This document shows, one piece after another, positions 41,487 through 51,287 of a DNA stretch of 64,000 nucleotides. Source of the DNA: Chryseobacterium sp. ON_d1 (lineage in GTDB: Bacteria > Bacteroidota > Bacteroidia > Flavobacteriales > Weeksellaceae); assembly GCF_006829085.1 (NCBI RefSeq), contig NZ_BJTC01000006.1, forward strand, positions 275,265 to 339,264, given 5' to 3'. The translations under genes and the position numbers were made by a program. Every line of letters starts with the position of its first letter. Position 1 is the first letter of the stretch. A model generated the notes under the pieces. The model was not told the origin of the DNA, did no database searches, and was given only the letters and a program-made list of their open reading frames with translations.

Positions 41487-42692
41487 ATGAAAATTCTCCA
41501 CACTGCCGACTGGCATTTGGGTAAACGCCTTGACCGTTTTTCCAGACTTGAAGAACAGGTTTTGGTTATGAATGAAATTGTTCAGATCGCTGACGAGCAA
41601 AACGTTGATTTAATTTTAATTGCCGGTGATCTTTTTGACAATTTCAATCCAGGTGTAGAGGCCGTTGAACTTTTTTATAAAACATTAAAACGTTTATCAC
41701 TGAATGGTAAACGTCCCGTCATTGCGATTTCCGGCAATCATGATTCTCCAAGCTTAATCAATGCTCCTGATCCTCTGGCGCGGGAATGCGGAATTATTTT
41801 AATCGGCCATCCCAAAACTGAAATTACACCTTTCGGAACAGAATATTTCAACATTACCAACTCAAAAGAAGGTTTTATAGAACTGAAAATTGACGGAATA
41901 GATTTTCCTGTAAGAATCCTTCATACCCCTTTTGCCAATGAGATCCGGTTAAAAGAATATTTCGGTGAAAATAAAGAAGAGGAAATCAACAAAGTGCTTT
42001 CTCAAAAATGGAAAGATCTTGCAGATCAGTTTTGTGATCATTCCGGAGTTAATCTTCTGACAGCTCATTTGTATATGAATAAAAGAGGAGCTGAAATTTT
42101 AGAAGAGCCTGAGGGAGAAAAACCTATTAAAATCGGAAATGCTGACCTCATTTTTTCAGACAGCATTCCTGAGCAGATTCAATATACAGCACTGGGGCAC
42201 CTGCATGGGTTTCAGAATATCGGTACGAAGGAAAAGCCTGTGATTTATTCATCCTCACCTCTCTGCTACAGTTTCAGTGAAGCCGGACAGACAAAATATG
42301 TCTCTATTATTGATGCGGAACCGGGAAAAGCAGTTAGCTATGAAAAAAAAGCTTTAAAAAACGGAAGAACTCTGGTCAGAAAAGCCTTCACTTCTGTAGA
42401 AAATACTGTTCAGTGGCTGGGTGAAAATCCCAATATATTTATTGAACTCACCCTGGAAAGTGAAACTTTTTTAACGGCTGATGAAAGGAGATTAATCTAT
42501 CAGTCTCATAACGGAATTGTCCACCTTATTCCAAAAGTAAAAAATAAAGAATTTACAGAACAACAAGTTCATGAAATCAACCTAAATCAAAATATCGAAT
42601 TATTATTCAAAGATTATTTTAAATCTAAAAACGGTGGGCAGGAAGCTAATGAAGAACTGATGAATTTGTTTAACGAAATTTTAAATGCATAA
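41487..42692 (+). CDS. sbcD: Exonuclease SbcCD, D subunit (Mre11-like)
   Basis: 401 residues. Mre11-type phosphoesterase: LHTADWHLGKRLD (D8, H10), IAGDLFDNF (G47, D48), ISGNHDS (N84, H85, D86), LLTAHLYMNK (AH) and TALGHLHGFQ (GHLH). With SbcC it cleaves hairpins and DNA ends with protein adducts. sbcC follows 3 nt later. Confidence 0.96.
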   Translation: MKILHTADWHLGKRLDRFSRLEEQVLVMNEIVQIADEQNVDLILIAGDLFDNFNPGVEAVELFYKTLKRLSLNGKRPVIAISGNHDSPSLINAPDPLARECGIILIGHPKTEITPFGTEYFNITNSKEGFIELKIDGIDFPVRILHTPFANEIRLKEYFGENKEEEINKVLSQKWKDLADQFCDHSGVNLLTAHLYMNKRGAEILEEPEGEKPIKIGNADLIFSDSIPEQIQYTALGHLHGFQNIGTKEKPVIYSSSPLCYSFSEAGQTKYVSIIDAEPGKAVSYEKKALKNGRTLVRKAFTSVENTVQWLGENPNIFIELTLESETFLTADERRLIYQSHNGIVHLIPKVKNKEFTEQQVHEINLNQNIELLFKDYFKSKNGGQEANEELMNLFNEILNA

Positions 42693-42695
42693 GTC

Positions 42696-45600
42696 ATGAT
42701 CCCTGTTCAATTAACTATCGAAGGACTTTACTCTTACCGGGAACGTCAGACCATTGATTTCAGAAATCTTACTGAAGCGGGATTGTTTGGGATTTTCGGG
42801 GCGGTAGGCTCCGGAAAATCTTCAGTACTTGAAGCCATTTCGTTTGCCTTGTACGGAGAAACAGAACGCCTGAACATGCGTGACAAAAGGGCTTACAATA
42901 TGATGAATTTAAAATCAAACAGTTCTTATATAGAATTTGATTTTGTGAATTATGAAAATAAACTCTTCCGTGCCACCCGTGATTTTAAACGGAATTTAAA
43001 AAAGTTCGAAGAAGTAAAACCTAATGCGGTTACTTTTTATGAGTTTATCAATGGTAAATGGATTCCTTTGGATCACTCGAATGCAGAGGTTATTATCGGC
43101 TTGAGTTATTCCAATTTTAAGAGAACCATCATTATTCCGCAGGGACAGTTCAAAGAATTCCTTGAGCTGGGTGCTGCAGAAAGAACGAATATGATGAAAG
43201 AGATTTTTAATCTTCAGAAATTTGACCTTCAGAACAATGTTTCTGCTCTGAATGTAAAAAACAGATCAGAACAGGATCAGCTGGAAGGGCAGCTTAAAGG
43301 ATTTGAAGACATCAATGAAGAGAAAATCAACATTCAGAAAGAACAGCTCACAAAAGAACAGAAAATTCTTTCTGAATCCAATGAAAAACTGGAGAAAATT
43401 TCCCAGACGTATCAACAGCTGAAAAACTTGAAAAGTGACTTCGACAGTTTACAGCAGAATAAAGAAAAATTCAATCAACTTACAGAGAAAAAACCTCAAA
43501 TAGATGCTCTGGAGGCACAGGCGGAATTATATGATCGTACTTTCAGACTTTTTAATCCTCTAATTATTGAAAAAAATAAACTTTCAAAAGAGATTTCTGA
43601 CAAACGAAATGAAAAAGAACAGCAAGTTAAAAACTGGCAGGAAACTGAAAAAGCTTTTAATATCATAAAGGAACAACTTACAGTTCTTGAACAACAGTTT
43701 AAAGCTTTAGAGCAATCCAGAATTCAGGAAAACGATTTGAATCTTATCATTCAGATCATGAAGTTTTCTGAAGAGATTAAGATTTTGAATGAAAGAACTC
43801 AGAAAGGTTCCGAAAAAGTAAAAGAAGTAAATGTTCATAAAGAGAAAATTCAAAAAACAATTGATGAGCTTTCTGCACAGATTAAAGTCTTAAAGGAACA
43901 AAAACTGGATTCTGCACTACTTTCTGAAATGGGCAACTGGTTTATTCAACAAAAGAATTTAAAAAAATCACTGCAGGAACAAACCGAAAAGGTTGAGAAA
44001 CATCAAAAGCAGATTGGAGAAATTGCAGAAGAATTAAAGCCTTTTAATTATACCGAGAATTATAAAGAAGGTTTCAAAAGCAGGAAAGAAGCTTTAGAAG
44101 CAAAGAAAAAGGAACTTTCGCAGAAATTGGATCACCTTAAAATTCAAAAAGAGCTTTCCCGTTTCGCCAGTGAACTTCATGATGGTGAAAACTGTCCTCT
44201 TTGTGGTTCTAAAGAGCATCCGCATATTGTAGAATTTCATGATATAAATGCTGAACTGCTGGAAATTCAGGAGAAGATAACATCCGTGGAACAGGAAACG
44301 GCTGCTATTCAAAAGCAGGAAGCAGAAATCGACAAAATTCTGGATCGAAAAAAGATCTTCGAGGAACAGCTTCTTTCGGAACAAAAAATTGTTCTTCAAA
44401 TTCAGGAAAACATTGAAAAACATATCCTGAATTTCACCTGGAAAACATTCTCTCCTGATCGGGAAGAAGAATTTGAAAAAAAACGTTCTGATTCTTTTAC
44501 ACTGGAAAAAAAGATTGAAGAAACGGAGCGCAATATAGCTGTAGAAAGGGAAAATATGGACAGAGAAATCAAAACTCTGGAGAAATATAAGAGCGCCTTG
44601 GAGGCTTTCCGCCTGGAAGAAGTTTCGAAGCAGGAACAGATCAATATCAGTCGTTCCGGTCTTAAAATCCTGGATTGGAACCTGTATACTCAAAAAGAAA
44701 AAGCTGAGATTGAAGAAACCTATCAAACACTGGTACAATCCAACAAAGAAACAGAAGAAAGTTACCAAAAAGCATTAGAGCAGGAAAAAATTCTTTCACC
44801 AAAATTGGCAGAGCAAAAAGCGATTGTCAGTCAGTCTGAGAAACAGATTGCAAATCTTGAAAAGGAAATTGCCGTTAATGAAGACGCGATCATCAAAGCT
44901 TTGGCAAATCAAAATTTCAAAGAGTTCAAAGAGGTTGAGAATATTTTACTTCAGGAAATCAATATTGAATTCGTGAGAACGAAAGTTCAGCATTTCAAAG
45001 TCGAATTTGAAGCTTTAAAAAAATTCATCGGAGAGCTGGAATTGAAACTGAAAGGCCTTTCATTTGATAATGAGCAGTTTTCTCTGACCGAAAAGCAATT
45101 CAATGAGGTACAAATCGAACAAAAACAGATCAGTGATTCTGTAGTTACAAAAACCGCTGAAATAGACCGACTGGAAAAAGAATTTGTAAAAAAACAAACT
45201 CTTTTAAAAGAATTAACAAAACTTCAGAAGCGTTCGGACAATTTAAAAATCATGATGAATCTGTTTAAAGGAGCTGGCTTTGTACAATATGTTTCGTCTA
45301 TTTATCTGAGACAGCTTTGTGATCATGCCAATGTACGTTTCCACAGAATGACCAGAAACCAGCTGAGTCTGCAGCTTAATGAAAATAATGATTTCGAGAT
45401 TATAGATTACCTCAACGAAGGGAAAAGCAGAAGTGTAAAAACGCTTTCAGGCGGACAGGCCTTTCAGGTATCTTTGAGTCTGGCTCTGGCTCTGGCAGAA
45501 AGTGTTCAGGCCAATGCACAGGCTGATAAGAACTTCTTCTTTATTGACGAAGGCTTCGGAACCCAGGATACAGAATCTGTGAACATCGTATTTGAAACCC

Positions 45601-45731
45601 TCACCAATCTGATGAAAGAAAATAGGATTGTAGGTATTATTTCGCATGTTGAAGAACTGAAAGAAAAAATTCCTACGGCTCTCAATATTATCAAAGACGA
45701 AGAAAGAGGAAGTCTGATTGAAATTATTTAA
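42696..45731 (+). CDS. sbcC: Exonuclease SbcCD, C subunit (Rad50-like ATPase)
   Basis: 1011 residues. Walker A FGAVGSGKSS (about 34-43), long coiled coils (about 180-480 and 520-870), zinc hook CPLCG (C500, C503), ABC signature LSGGQAFQVSLSLALALAE (about 917) and Walker B FFFIDEGFG (D951, E952). Forms the clamp of the SbcCD nuclease; zinc hook and coils allow dimer tethering. Bidirectional hairpin after the gene at 45752. Confidence 0.96.
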   Translation: MIPVQLTIEGLYSYRERQTIDFRNLTEAGLFGIFGAVGSGKSSVLEAISFALYGETERLNMRDKRAYNMMNLKSNSSYIEFDFVNYENKLFRATRDFKRNLKKFEEVKPNAVTFYEFINGKWIPLDHSNAEVIIGLSYSNFKRTIIIPQGQFKEFLELGAAERTNMMKEIFNLQKFDLQNNVSALNVKNRSEQDQLEGQLKGFEDINEEKINIQKEQLTKEQKILSESNEKLEKISQTYQQLKNLKSDFDSLQQNKEKFNQLTEKKPQIDALEAQAELYDRTFRLFNPLIIEKNKLSKEISDKRNEKEQQVKNWQETEKAFNIIKEQLTVLEQQFKALEQSRIQENDLNLIIQIMKFSEEIKILNERTQKGSEKVKEVNVHKEKIQKTIDELSAQIKVLKEQKLDSALLSEMGNWFIQQKNLKKSLQEQTEKVEKHQKQIGEIAEELKPFNYTENYKEGFKSRKEALEAKKKELSQKLDHLKIQKELSRFASELHDGENCPLCGSKEHPHIVEFHDINAELLEIQEKITSVEQETAAIQKQEAEIDKILDRKKIFEEQLLSEQKIVLQIQENIEKHILNFTWKTFSPDREEEFEKKRSDSFTLEKKIEETERNIAVERENMDREIKTLEKYKSALEAFRLEEVSKQEQINISRSGLKILDWNLYTQKEKAEIEETYQTLVQSNKETEESYQKALEQEKILSPKLAEQKAIVSQSEKQIANLEKEIAVNEDAIIKALANQNFKEFKEVENILLQEINIEFVRTKVQHFKVEFEALKKFIGELELKLKGLSFDNEQFSLTEKQFNEVQIEQKQISDSVVTKTAEIDRLEKEFVKKQTLLKELTKLQKRSDNLKIMMNLFKGAGFVQYVSSIYLRQLCDHANVRFHRMTRNQLSLQLNENNDFEIIDYLNEGKSRSVKTLSGGQAFQVSLSLALALAESVQANAQADKNFFFIDEGFGTQDTESVNIVFETLTNLMKENRIVGIISHVEELKEKIPTALNIIKDEERGSLIEII

Positions 45732-45751
45732 TTCAATATATTGTAAATAAC

Positions 45752-45785
45752 AAAAGCCACAAAAGAAACAAATCTTTCGTGGCTT
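45752..45785. terminator. Hairpin between sbcC and the monooxygenase gene
   Basis: AAAGCCACAAAAGA and TCTTTCGTGGCTTT pair over 14 bp with one mismatch; T-runs are short on both sides. Confidence 0.6.
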
Positions 45786-45807
45786 TCACACCTCACAAAC
45801 TTTCCTG

Positions 45808-46833
45808 TTACAGTCCTTTTATAACAGGCTTCACTTCATTTCCAAACAATTCTATAGATTTCATCATTACATCATGTGCAGGATCTCCCACATCCATGTG
45901 CCCGATAAATCTTGTGATTCCGAAAATTTCTTTCATATAAGCAATTTTATCTGCTACTTCAGATGGACTTCCGATAAACAGTGCACCGTCTTTGCTTCTT
46001 CCGCCTTCATACTGTGCTTTTGTGTAAGGAGCCCATCCTCTGGAAGCCCCTATTCTATCCATCTGGGATTTATAGTTATGGAAATATCCATCAACTACTT
46101 TCTGATCATCGCTCACAAAAGTGTGTGAATGAATGGCAATCTGCATCTTCGAAACATCATGTCCTGCTTTCTGATACTCTTGTTTATAGAATTCGATCAG
46201 ATTCCTGAATTGGATAGGCATTCCTCCAATAATGGCTACCACTAAAGGCATTCCCAATTCCGCCGCACTTAAAACAGACTGCGGAGTACCACCCACCGCT
46301 CTCCAGATAGAAAGTTTTCCGTCATTTTTTGCCCGTGGATACACGGTTTGGTTCTGCATCGGAGCACGAAGTTTTCCAGACCAGCTTACATTTTCTTTAG
46401 AATTGATTTTCAACAATAATTCTAATTTTTCGTCAAATAGCTGTTCATAGTCATTCAATGAATAACCGTACAGCGGAAATGATTCAATGAAACTTCCACG
46501 TCCCACGAATATCTCTGCTCTTCCGTCTGAAATAAGATCAAGTGTTGAAAAATCTTCATATACTTTTACCGGCTCTGAAGAACTTAAAACAGTTACTCCA
46601 CTGGCCAACTTTATATTTTTGGTAATACTTGCCGCGGCTGCCAAAACTATTTCCGGAGAAGAAACAGCATAATCCGGACGGTGGTGCTCTCCCATTGCGA
46701 AAACATCAATTCCTACCTCATCCATTAATTTTACCTGATCCAGTATTTCACGGATCTTAGTTCCTGCATCTCTATATTTCCCGGTTGACTGGTCAAAAGC
46801 GAGGTCACCGAACATTCCTATTCCTAATTCCAT
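45808..46833 (-). CDS. LLM-class flavin-dependent oxidoreductase
   Basis: 341 residues. Luciferase-like TIM barrel: FGDLAFDQSTGKYRD near the N-terminus, VFAMGEHHRPDYAVSSPEIV and VTVLSSSEPVKVYEDFSTLD and GRAEIFVGRGSF match the bacterial luciferase-like monooxygenase family; GGTPQSVLSAAELGMP completes the flavin pocket. Substrate unknown (alkanes, alkanesulfonates or others). Its promoter (46853) is the only one in the spacer. Confidence 0.92.
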   Translation of the reverse strand: MELGIGMFGDLAFDQSTGKYRDAGTKIREILDQVKLMDEVGIDVFAMGEHHRPDYAVSSPEIVLAAAASITKNIKLASGVTVLSSSEPVKVYEDFSTLDLISDGRAEIFVGRGSFIESFPLYGYSLNDYEQLFDEKLELLLKINSKENVSWSGKLRAPMQNQTVYPRAKNDGKLSIWRAVGGTPQSVLSAAELGMPLVVAIIGGMPIQFRNLIEFYKQEYQKAGHDVSKMQIAIHSHTFVSDDQKVVDGYFHNYKSQMDRIGASRGWAPYTKAQYEGGRSKDGALFIGSPSEVADKIAYMKEIFGITRFIGHMDVGDPAHDVMMKSIELFGNEVKPVIKGL

Positions 46834-47221
46834 ATTGTTGATTTTAGTGATACAAAGTTACCACTATGGAAAATCAAAAACATTGATGTTTGTTAAGATC
46901 GAAAAGTTACTTTTTTAAAACACAAATAACACTAATGTATCACTAATAACACGAAAGTGTCATTGCGAGCAAAGCGAATTGTGCTTTTGTTGGAAAACGC
47001 AAAGACGCGAAAGGATCTTTATCTTCATTCTGTTTAAGGCGCAAGAAAATCGAAGATTTTCAGCAAAGGTCAGTTCTTATAGTATTAGGGATTATAAAAT
47101 TTTATCGCAGATAAAATCTTTGCGTCTTACGACATAATCCATTAATAATCTTGCGCCTTTGTGTTTCCAAAAGATTAGCAAAAACAAAAAATCCAGCCTA
47201 AAACCAGGCTGGATTCTATTA
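46834..47221. other. 388-nt spacer with degenerate dispersed repeats, no gene
   Basis: Contains the monooxygenase promoter (minus TAACTTTG at 46860-46853), AACACAAATAACACTAATG and AACACGAAAGTGTCATTGCG (about 46919-46968), then AAAACGCAAAGACGCGAAAG (46996-47015) paired loosely with CTTTGCGTC (47117) and CTTGCGCCTTTGTG (47149). These look like fragments of repeats common in Bacteroidota spacers. A terminator hairpin stands at 47190-47215. Confidence 0.5.
47190..47215 (-). terminator. Terminator of the S9 peptidase gene
   Basis: AATCCAGCCT and AGGCTGGATT, 10-bp stem, then a T-run on the minus strand. Confidence 0.87.
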
Positions 47222-49360
47222 TTATTTTTTCAGATATAAATCAAAATAATCTGTGATTTTCTGCATCAGGTGAACCCTGTCTTTTCCAATCACATTATGC
47301 GGATGTCCCGGATAGGTAAAATAATCCAGCTGAACGCCGTTGTCAACAGCCGACTTGATGAATTTGATAGAATGCTGCCATACCACCACATCATCCTGTG
47401 CCCCGTGGATCATCAGTAATTTTCCTTTCAGGTTCTGAACTTTATCCAAAAGATTGGCTGCAGCATATCCCTGCGGGTTTTCCTGTGGCGTATCCATATA
47501 TCTTTCTCCATACATGATCTCGTACATGCTCCAGTCGATTACAGGTCCTCCAGCTACCCCTACTTTGAACACATCCGGCTTGCGGAGCATAAAACTTGTC
47601 GTCATAAATCCTCCGAAACTCCATCCATGGATTCCCATTCTGTCTCCGTCTACATAAGGAAGAGACTTTAGATACTCTACTCCTTTCATCTGGTCGTTCA
47701 TTTCTGTTGTTCCCAGATTTCTGAATACAGCCTGCTCAAACTTCAGTCCACGGTTGGAAGAACCTCTTCCGTCCATTGTGAAAATGATGTATCCGTTCTG
47801 AGCCATATATTCATACCAAAGGTTTCCTGAAGCCGGAAAGCTGTTTGTGACCAACTGTAAGTGCGGACCATTATACAGATAGACAATAGTCGGATATTTT
47901 TTGTTCGGATCAAAATTCGTTGGAAGAATAATTTTTCCATATAAAGCAGTTCCATCATCTGCCTTTAATTCTACATTTTTGATTTCCGGTCTCTGATAAT
48001 TCTTTAATGGATTTTCAGAAGTGAGAATATTGGTAGTCTTTAAATTGGCTGTATTGATGATATTGGCAACTCTAGGTGAATTGGCATTGCTGTACGCATC
48101 ATACAGGTAGCTTCCGTCACTGCTCAAAGTTCCGGCATGCATACCTTCTGCACTGTCCAGTCTCTGCATTTTGAAATTCGTCCAGTTGATTCTGTATAAA
48201 TGTCTTTCCAAAGGAGTCTCTTTCGTAGAGGTAAAATAGATTTCCTTTTTCTTTTCATTAAATCCTAAAATATCTGTTACCAGCCAGTCTCCTTTCGTAA
48301 TCTGTGCAATCAGTCCTTTTTCCAGACTATAATGGAACAGATGATTATATCCTGTTCTCTGGCTTTGCCATATAAAATCTGTGTTGGAATTTGGGAAGAA
48401 AGTAAGCGGATGTTGCGGTTCCACGTATTTGCTGTCTGTTTCTTCAAACAGTGTTTTTACCAATTCTCCTGTAACAGCATCGTATTGGTTCATCTTCATA
48501 TGATTTTGCCCTCTGTTCAGAACTCCTACAAAGATGTATTTTGAGTCCGGGCTCCAGGTAACTGCCGTCAGATACTGATCTTTTTCCCCTTCGATTTTCA
48601 GAAAAGCAGTAGATTGAGTTTTGATATTGAAAACCCCAAGTGTTACCTGATGGGAAGTCTGACCAGCCATCGGGTATTTGATATTGTGATTGACAGCAGG
48701 CGTTACAGACCAGTCGATGATCGGGTAATCTGCTACCATGCTCTGATCCATTTTATAAAATGCTACACTCTCAGAGTTTGGAGCAGGGAAAATTCCGGTA
48801 TCAATCCCGAATTCGTTTCTGTGAACCGCCTGTCCGCTGATGATATTTTCGTTGGTTTCGTTGGTTACCGCAATGGTTTTCCCGTTTCTGTTTACAAATA
48901 AATTATTCTTCGCGGTAAAAGCAAAGGTCTGGTTATCACCAAACATTTTTATGTTGGCAGCGTCCTGATCAATGACAGCCGTATTCTTTACTTTCCAGTC
49001 ATTTCCTGATCTTTCAATCCACGACATTTTACCACCGGTCGTAAAATAGCCGTTAGAATTTCCTGTAAATTTGATAGATGGAACAGTTTTCAGCTTATCA
49101 TTGGATAGGTTTCTGTTCAGTTGGCTCAAGGAGACCAGGGTATCCTGTCTGTTAGTTTTCAGATCTGTAATCAGATAACCGCCTTTTACAGCCTGTATGT
49201 AAGATTTTCCATCTGCAGCCCACGAAAACTGGGAAATATTTTTCACGGCAAGGTTGGTTCTCATTCCATTTACAGCCTCCGCCATCGTAAATTTCTGGGT
49301 CTGGGCAAAGGCTGAACTGCCTAAAACCAGCATCAATAAAGAAAATTTATGTAATTTCAT
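47222..49360 (-). CDS. S9 family peptidase (dipeptidyl peptidase IV-like)
   Basis: 712 residues with signal peptide (MKLHKFSLLMLVLGSSAFAQ). An N-terminal beta-propeller of DPP IV type (about 50-470, with EFGIDTGIFPAP and YPMAGQ near the entrance) precedes an alpha/beta-hydrolase domain with GWSFGGF (S581), HGAQDDVVVW (Asp) and GHPHNV (His). Probably removes X-Pro dipeptides from peptides in the periplasm. Start at ATG 49360; the longer frame adds a second hydrophobic segment without an ATG-supported start signal. Confidence 0.94.
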   Translation of the reverse strand: MKLHKFSLLMLVLGSSAFAQTQKFTMAEAVNGMRTNLAVKNISQFSWAADGKSYIQAVKGGYLITDLKTNRQDTLVSLSQLNRNLSNDKLKTVPSIKFTGNSNGYFTTGGKMSWIERSGNDWKVKNTAVIDQDAANIKMFGDNQTFAFTAKNNLFVNRNGKTIAVTNETNENIISGQAVHRNEFGIDTGIFPAPNSESVAFYKMDQSMVADYPIIDWSVTPAVNHNIKYPMAGQTSHQVTLGVFNIKTQSTAFLKIEGEKDQYLTAVTWSPDSKYIFVGVLNRGQNHMKMNQYDAVTGELVKTLFEETDSKYVEPQHPLTFFPNSNTDFIWQSQRTGYNHLFHYSLEKGLIAQITKGDWLVTDILGFNEKKKEIYFTSTKETPLERHLYRINWTNFKMQRLDSAEGMHAGTLSSDGSYLYDAYSNANSPRVANIINTANLKTTNILTSENPLKNYQRPEIKNVELKADDGTALYGKIILPTNFDPNKKYPTIVYLYNGPHLQLVTNSFPASGNLWYEYMAQNGYIIFTMDGRGSSNRGLKFEQAVFRNLGTTEMNDQMKGVEYLKSLPYVDGDRMGIHGWSFGGFMTTSFMLRKPDVFKVGVAGGPVIDWSMYEIMYGERYMDTPQENPQGYAAANLLDKVQNLKGKLLMIHGAQDDVVVWQHSIKFIKSAVDNGVQLDYFTYPGHPHNVIGKDRVHLMQKITDYFDLYLKK

Positions 49361-49500
49361 TGTATAAAATTGAATCCACCAAAAATAAGAAATAAAAATC
49401 ATCCGTTAAGAAATGTTAAATTAAAACATTTGTAAAATGGAATTTAAGCATTGAAAGAAATTATTTCTTAACTTAATAGTAGATTTTAAAGGGATTAGAA

Positions 49501-49707
49501 TAAGTCAATGGTGAATGGTCAATCCGCTACGCTTGTCAAATTTTTATTGTTGAAAAATTATAGTATTCACCATTCACTTGCGAAGCAAAATTAACGATTG
49601 GATGTTAAAAAGCAATTGTGAATAACCAATCCGTTAAGATGTCAAATTTTAATTTCAGACAGTTACAGTATTCACTATTCACTTGCGAAGCAAAATTGAT
49701 GATTGAT
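49501..49707. repeat. Dispersed palindromic repeat, copies 2 and 3 in tandem
   Basis: Copy 2 begins AGTCAATGGTGAATGGTCAA and ends TTCACCATTCACTTGCGAAG; copy 3 begins AGCAATTGTGAATAACCAAT and ends TTCACTATTCACTTGCGAAG. Both carry the CCGCTACGC/CCGTTAAGA core then TGTCAAATTTT, and are about 100 nt long. The order of segments equals copy 1 at 31185. Confidence 0.65.
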
Positions 49708-49740
49708 AAAAGAACTCATTTCTTATCCTATATCAATGTC

Positions 49741-49767
49741 TTGTATAGGTACGCTGTCCTAAATTTG
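49741..49767 (+). promoter_or_regulatory. Promoter for yceI
   Basis: TTG (49741-49743), 16 nt, TAAATTTG (49760-49767), ATG 34 nt downstream. Confidence 0.7.
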
Positions 49768-49801
49768 CATCATTAATAACAAACAAAAAATACAAAATAC
49801 A

Positions 49802-50314
49802 ATGGCAACAAAATGGATTTTAGACCCAACGCATAGCGAAATTACTTTCAAAGTAAAACACATGATGATCTCTAATGTAAAGGGAAGCTTCAGAACTTTC
49901 ACTGCTGAAATTGATTCTGAAGACGAATTCTTTGCTAATGCAAAAACGACTGCTACCATTCAGACAGACTCAGTTTTTACTAACAACACAGACAGAGATA
50001 ATCACTTAAAATCTGCTGAATTCTTCAATGCTGAAGTACATCCTACAATCACTTTTGAATCACAGGCATTAAACAATACTGTTGTGGGTAACCTTACCAT
50101 CAACGGAATTACAAAACCTGTAACGCTTGACGTGGATTTCGGAGGAATCAATGTAGACCCATGGGGAAATACAAAAGCAGGTTTCTCTTTCGAAGGGAAA
50201 ATCAGCAGAAAAGATTTTGGATTAAACTGGAATGCAGCTCTTGAAGCAGGAGGTGTCATGGTAAGTGATGATGTAAAAGTAGCTGGTGAATTACAGTTTG
50301 TAAAACAAGCATAG
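49802..50314 (+). CDS. YceI family lipid-binding protein
   Basis: 170 residues. WILDPTHSEITFKVKHMMIS, FFNAEVHPTITFES and NLTINGITKPVTLDVDFGG are typical of the YceI lipocalin-like beta barrel that binds isoprenoids or fatty acids. There is no signal peptide here, unlike E. coli YceI, so the protein would be cytoplasmic. Followed by its own terminator. Confidence 0.93.
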   Translation: MATKWILDPTHSEITFKVKHMMISNVKGSFRTFTAEIDSEDEFFANAKTTATIQTDSVFTNNTDRDNHLKSAEFFNAEVHPTITFESQALNNTVVGNLTINGITKPVTLDVDFGGINVDPWGNTKAGFSFEGKISRKDFGLNWNAALEAGGVMVSDDVKVAGELQFVKQA

Positions 50315-50331
50315 TTAATAACACACATTAT

Positions 50332-50378
50332 AAAAGGTTCAGGGATTTGTCTAAAAGCCTTGAACCTTTTATTTTTTT
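50332..50378 (+). terminator. Terminator of yceI
   Basis: AAAAGGTTCA and TGAACCTTTT, 10-bp stem with a longer loop, T-rich tail. Confidence 0.75.
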
Positions 50379-50394
50379 ATAATCTTCAATATTT

Positions 50395-51222
50395 ATGAAC
50401 CTTAACGATCTTCAAAACATAAGCAATGGTTTTAAAAGCACCCAGCGAATGCCTGTTTTATTTCTTGGACACGGTTCGCCTATGAACGCCATTGAAGAAA
50501 ACCAATTTGTGCAGGGATTCCGGAAAGCGGCCTCAGAAATTCCTAAACCTAATGCTATCCTTTGTGTGTCTGCTCATTGGTATACCGATGGTACTTTTGT
50601 AACGGCTATGGATATGCCGAAAACCATCCATGACTTCTATGGTTTTCCCAAAGCACTTTTCGATGTACACTATCCTGCACCGGGGAGTCCGGAACTGGCC
50701 AAAGAAACGGCTGAACTTCTTTTACCTGTTGATGTAGAGGAAGATCACAGTTGGGGACTGGATCATGGCGCATGGTCTGTGATCAAGCATATGTATCCTG
50801 ACGCCGATATTCCTGTGATCCAGCTGAGCATTGATTATACAAAGCCTCCGCAATATCACTATGATCTTGCCAAACGACTGAATAAACTTCGTGAAAAAGG
50901 CATTCTGATCATCGGAAGCGGAAATATTGTTCATAACCTCCGTCTTATCGACTGGAAAAACATCAATACAGTAGGAGCCGGCTGGGATTGGGCAGTGGAG
51001 GCACGGGAAAAAACAAACAACTGGCTTCTTGATGGTGATTTTCAGAATATTATTGATTATCAGAAACAGGGAACTTTTCTACAGTATGCCGTACCTACAC
51101 CTGATCATTATCTGCCTTTACTGTACACTTTAGGCCTGAAGGATCAGTCTGAAGAGCTTACTATATTTAATGATGAACTTATTGGTGGTTCGCTGAGTAT
51201 GACAAGCGTAAGGATCGGATAA
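50395..51222 (+). CDS. ygiD: 4,5-DOPA extradiol dioxygenase-like protein
   Basis: 275 residues. LigB-type fold: VLFLGHGSPMNAIEENQF (first metal His), LCVSAHWYTDG (second His), SWGLDHGAWSVIKHMYP and HNLRLIDW. The YgiD family opens DOPA's ring in vitro and binds zinc or iron; the biological substrate is unknown. Length is normal. Confidence 0.92.
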   Translation: MNLNDLQNISNGFKSTQRMPVLFLGHGSPMNAIEENQFVQGFRKAASEIPKPNAILCVSAHWYTDGTFVTAMDMPKTIHDFYGFPKALFDVHYPAPGSPELAKETAELLLPVDVEEDHSWGLDHGAWSVIKHMYPDADIPVIQLSIDYTKPPQYHYDLAKRLNKLREKGILIIGSGNIVHNLRLIDWKNINTVGAGWDWAVEAREKTNNWLLDGDFQNIIDYQKQGTFLQYAVPTPDHYLPLLYTLGLKDQSEELTIFNDELIGGSLSMTSVRIG

Positions 51223-51240
51223 TATGAATATTAAATAAAA

Positions 51241-51275
51241 AAAGAAATACCTCAGCCGAGGTATTTCTTTTTTTT
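51241..51275. terminator. Bidirectional terminator between ygiD and the subtilase gene
   Basis: AAAGAAATACCTC and GAGGTATTTCTTT, 13-bp stem, loop AGCC, T-run after and A-run before. Confidence 0.88.
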
Positions 51276-51287
51276 ATGACTGTTTTT

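Larger units (their letters stand above)
49361..49801. other. 441-nt spacer with two tandem repeat copies and the yceI promoter
   Basis: Holds the two repeat copies at 49501-49602 and 49606-49707, a promoter at 49741-49767, and otherwise A/T-rich sequence. No convincing gene on either strand. Confidence 0.55.

Noticed and set aside
43800..45000. Long minus-strand Phe/Leu-rich frames
   Set aside because: Antisense of SbcC coiled-coil codons.
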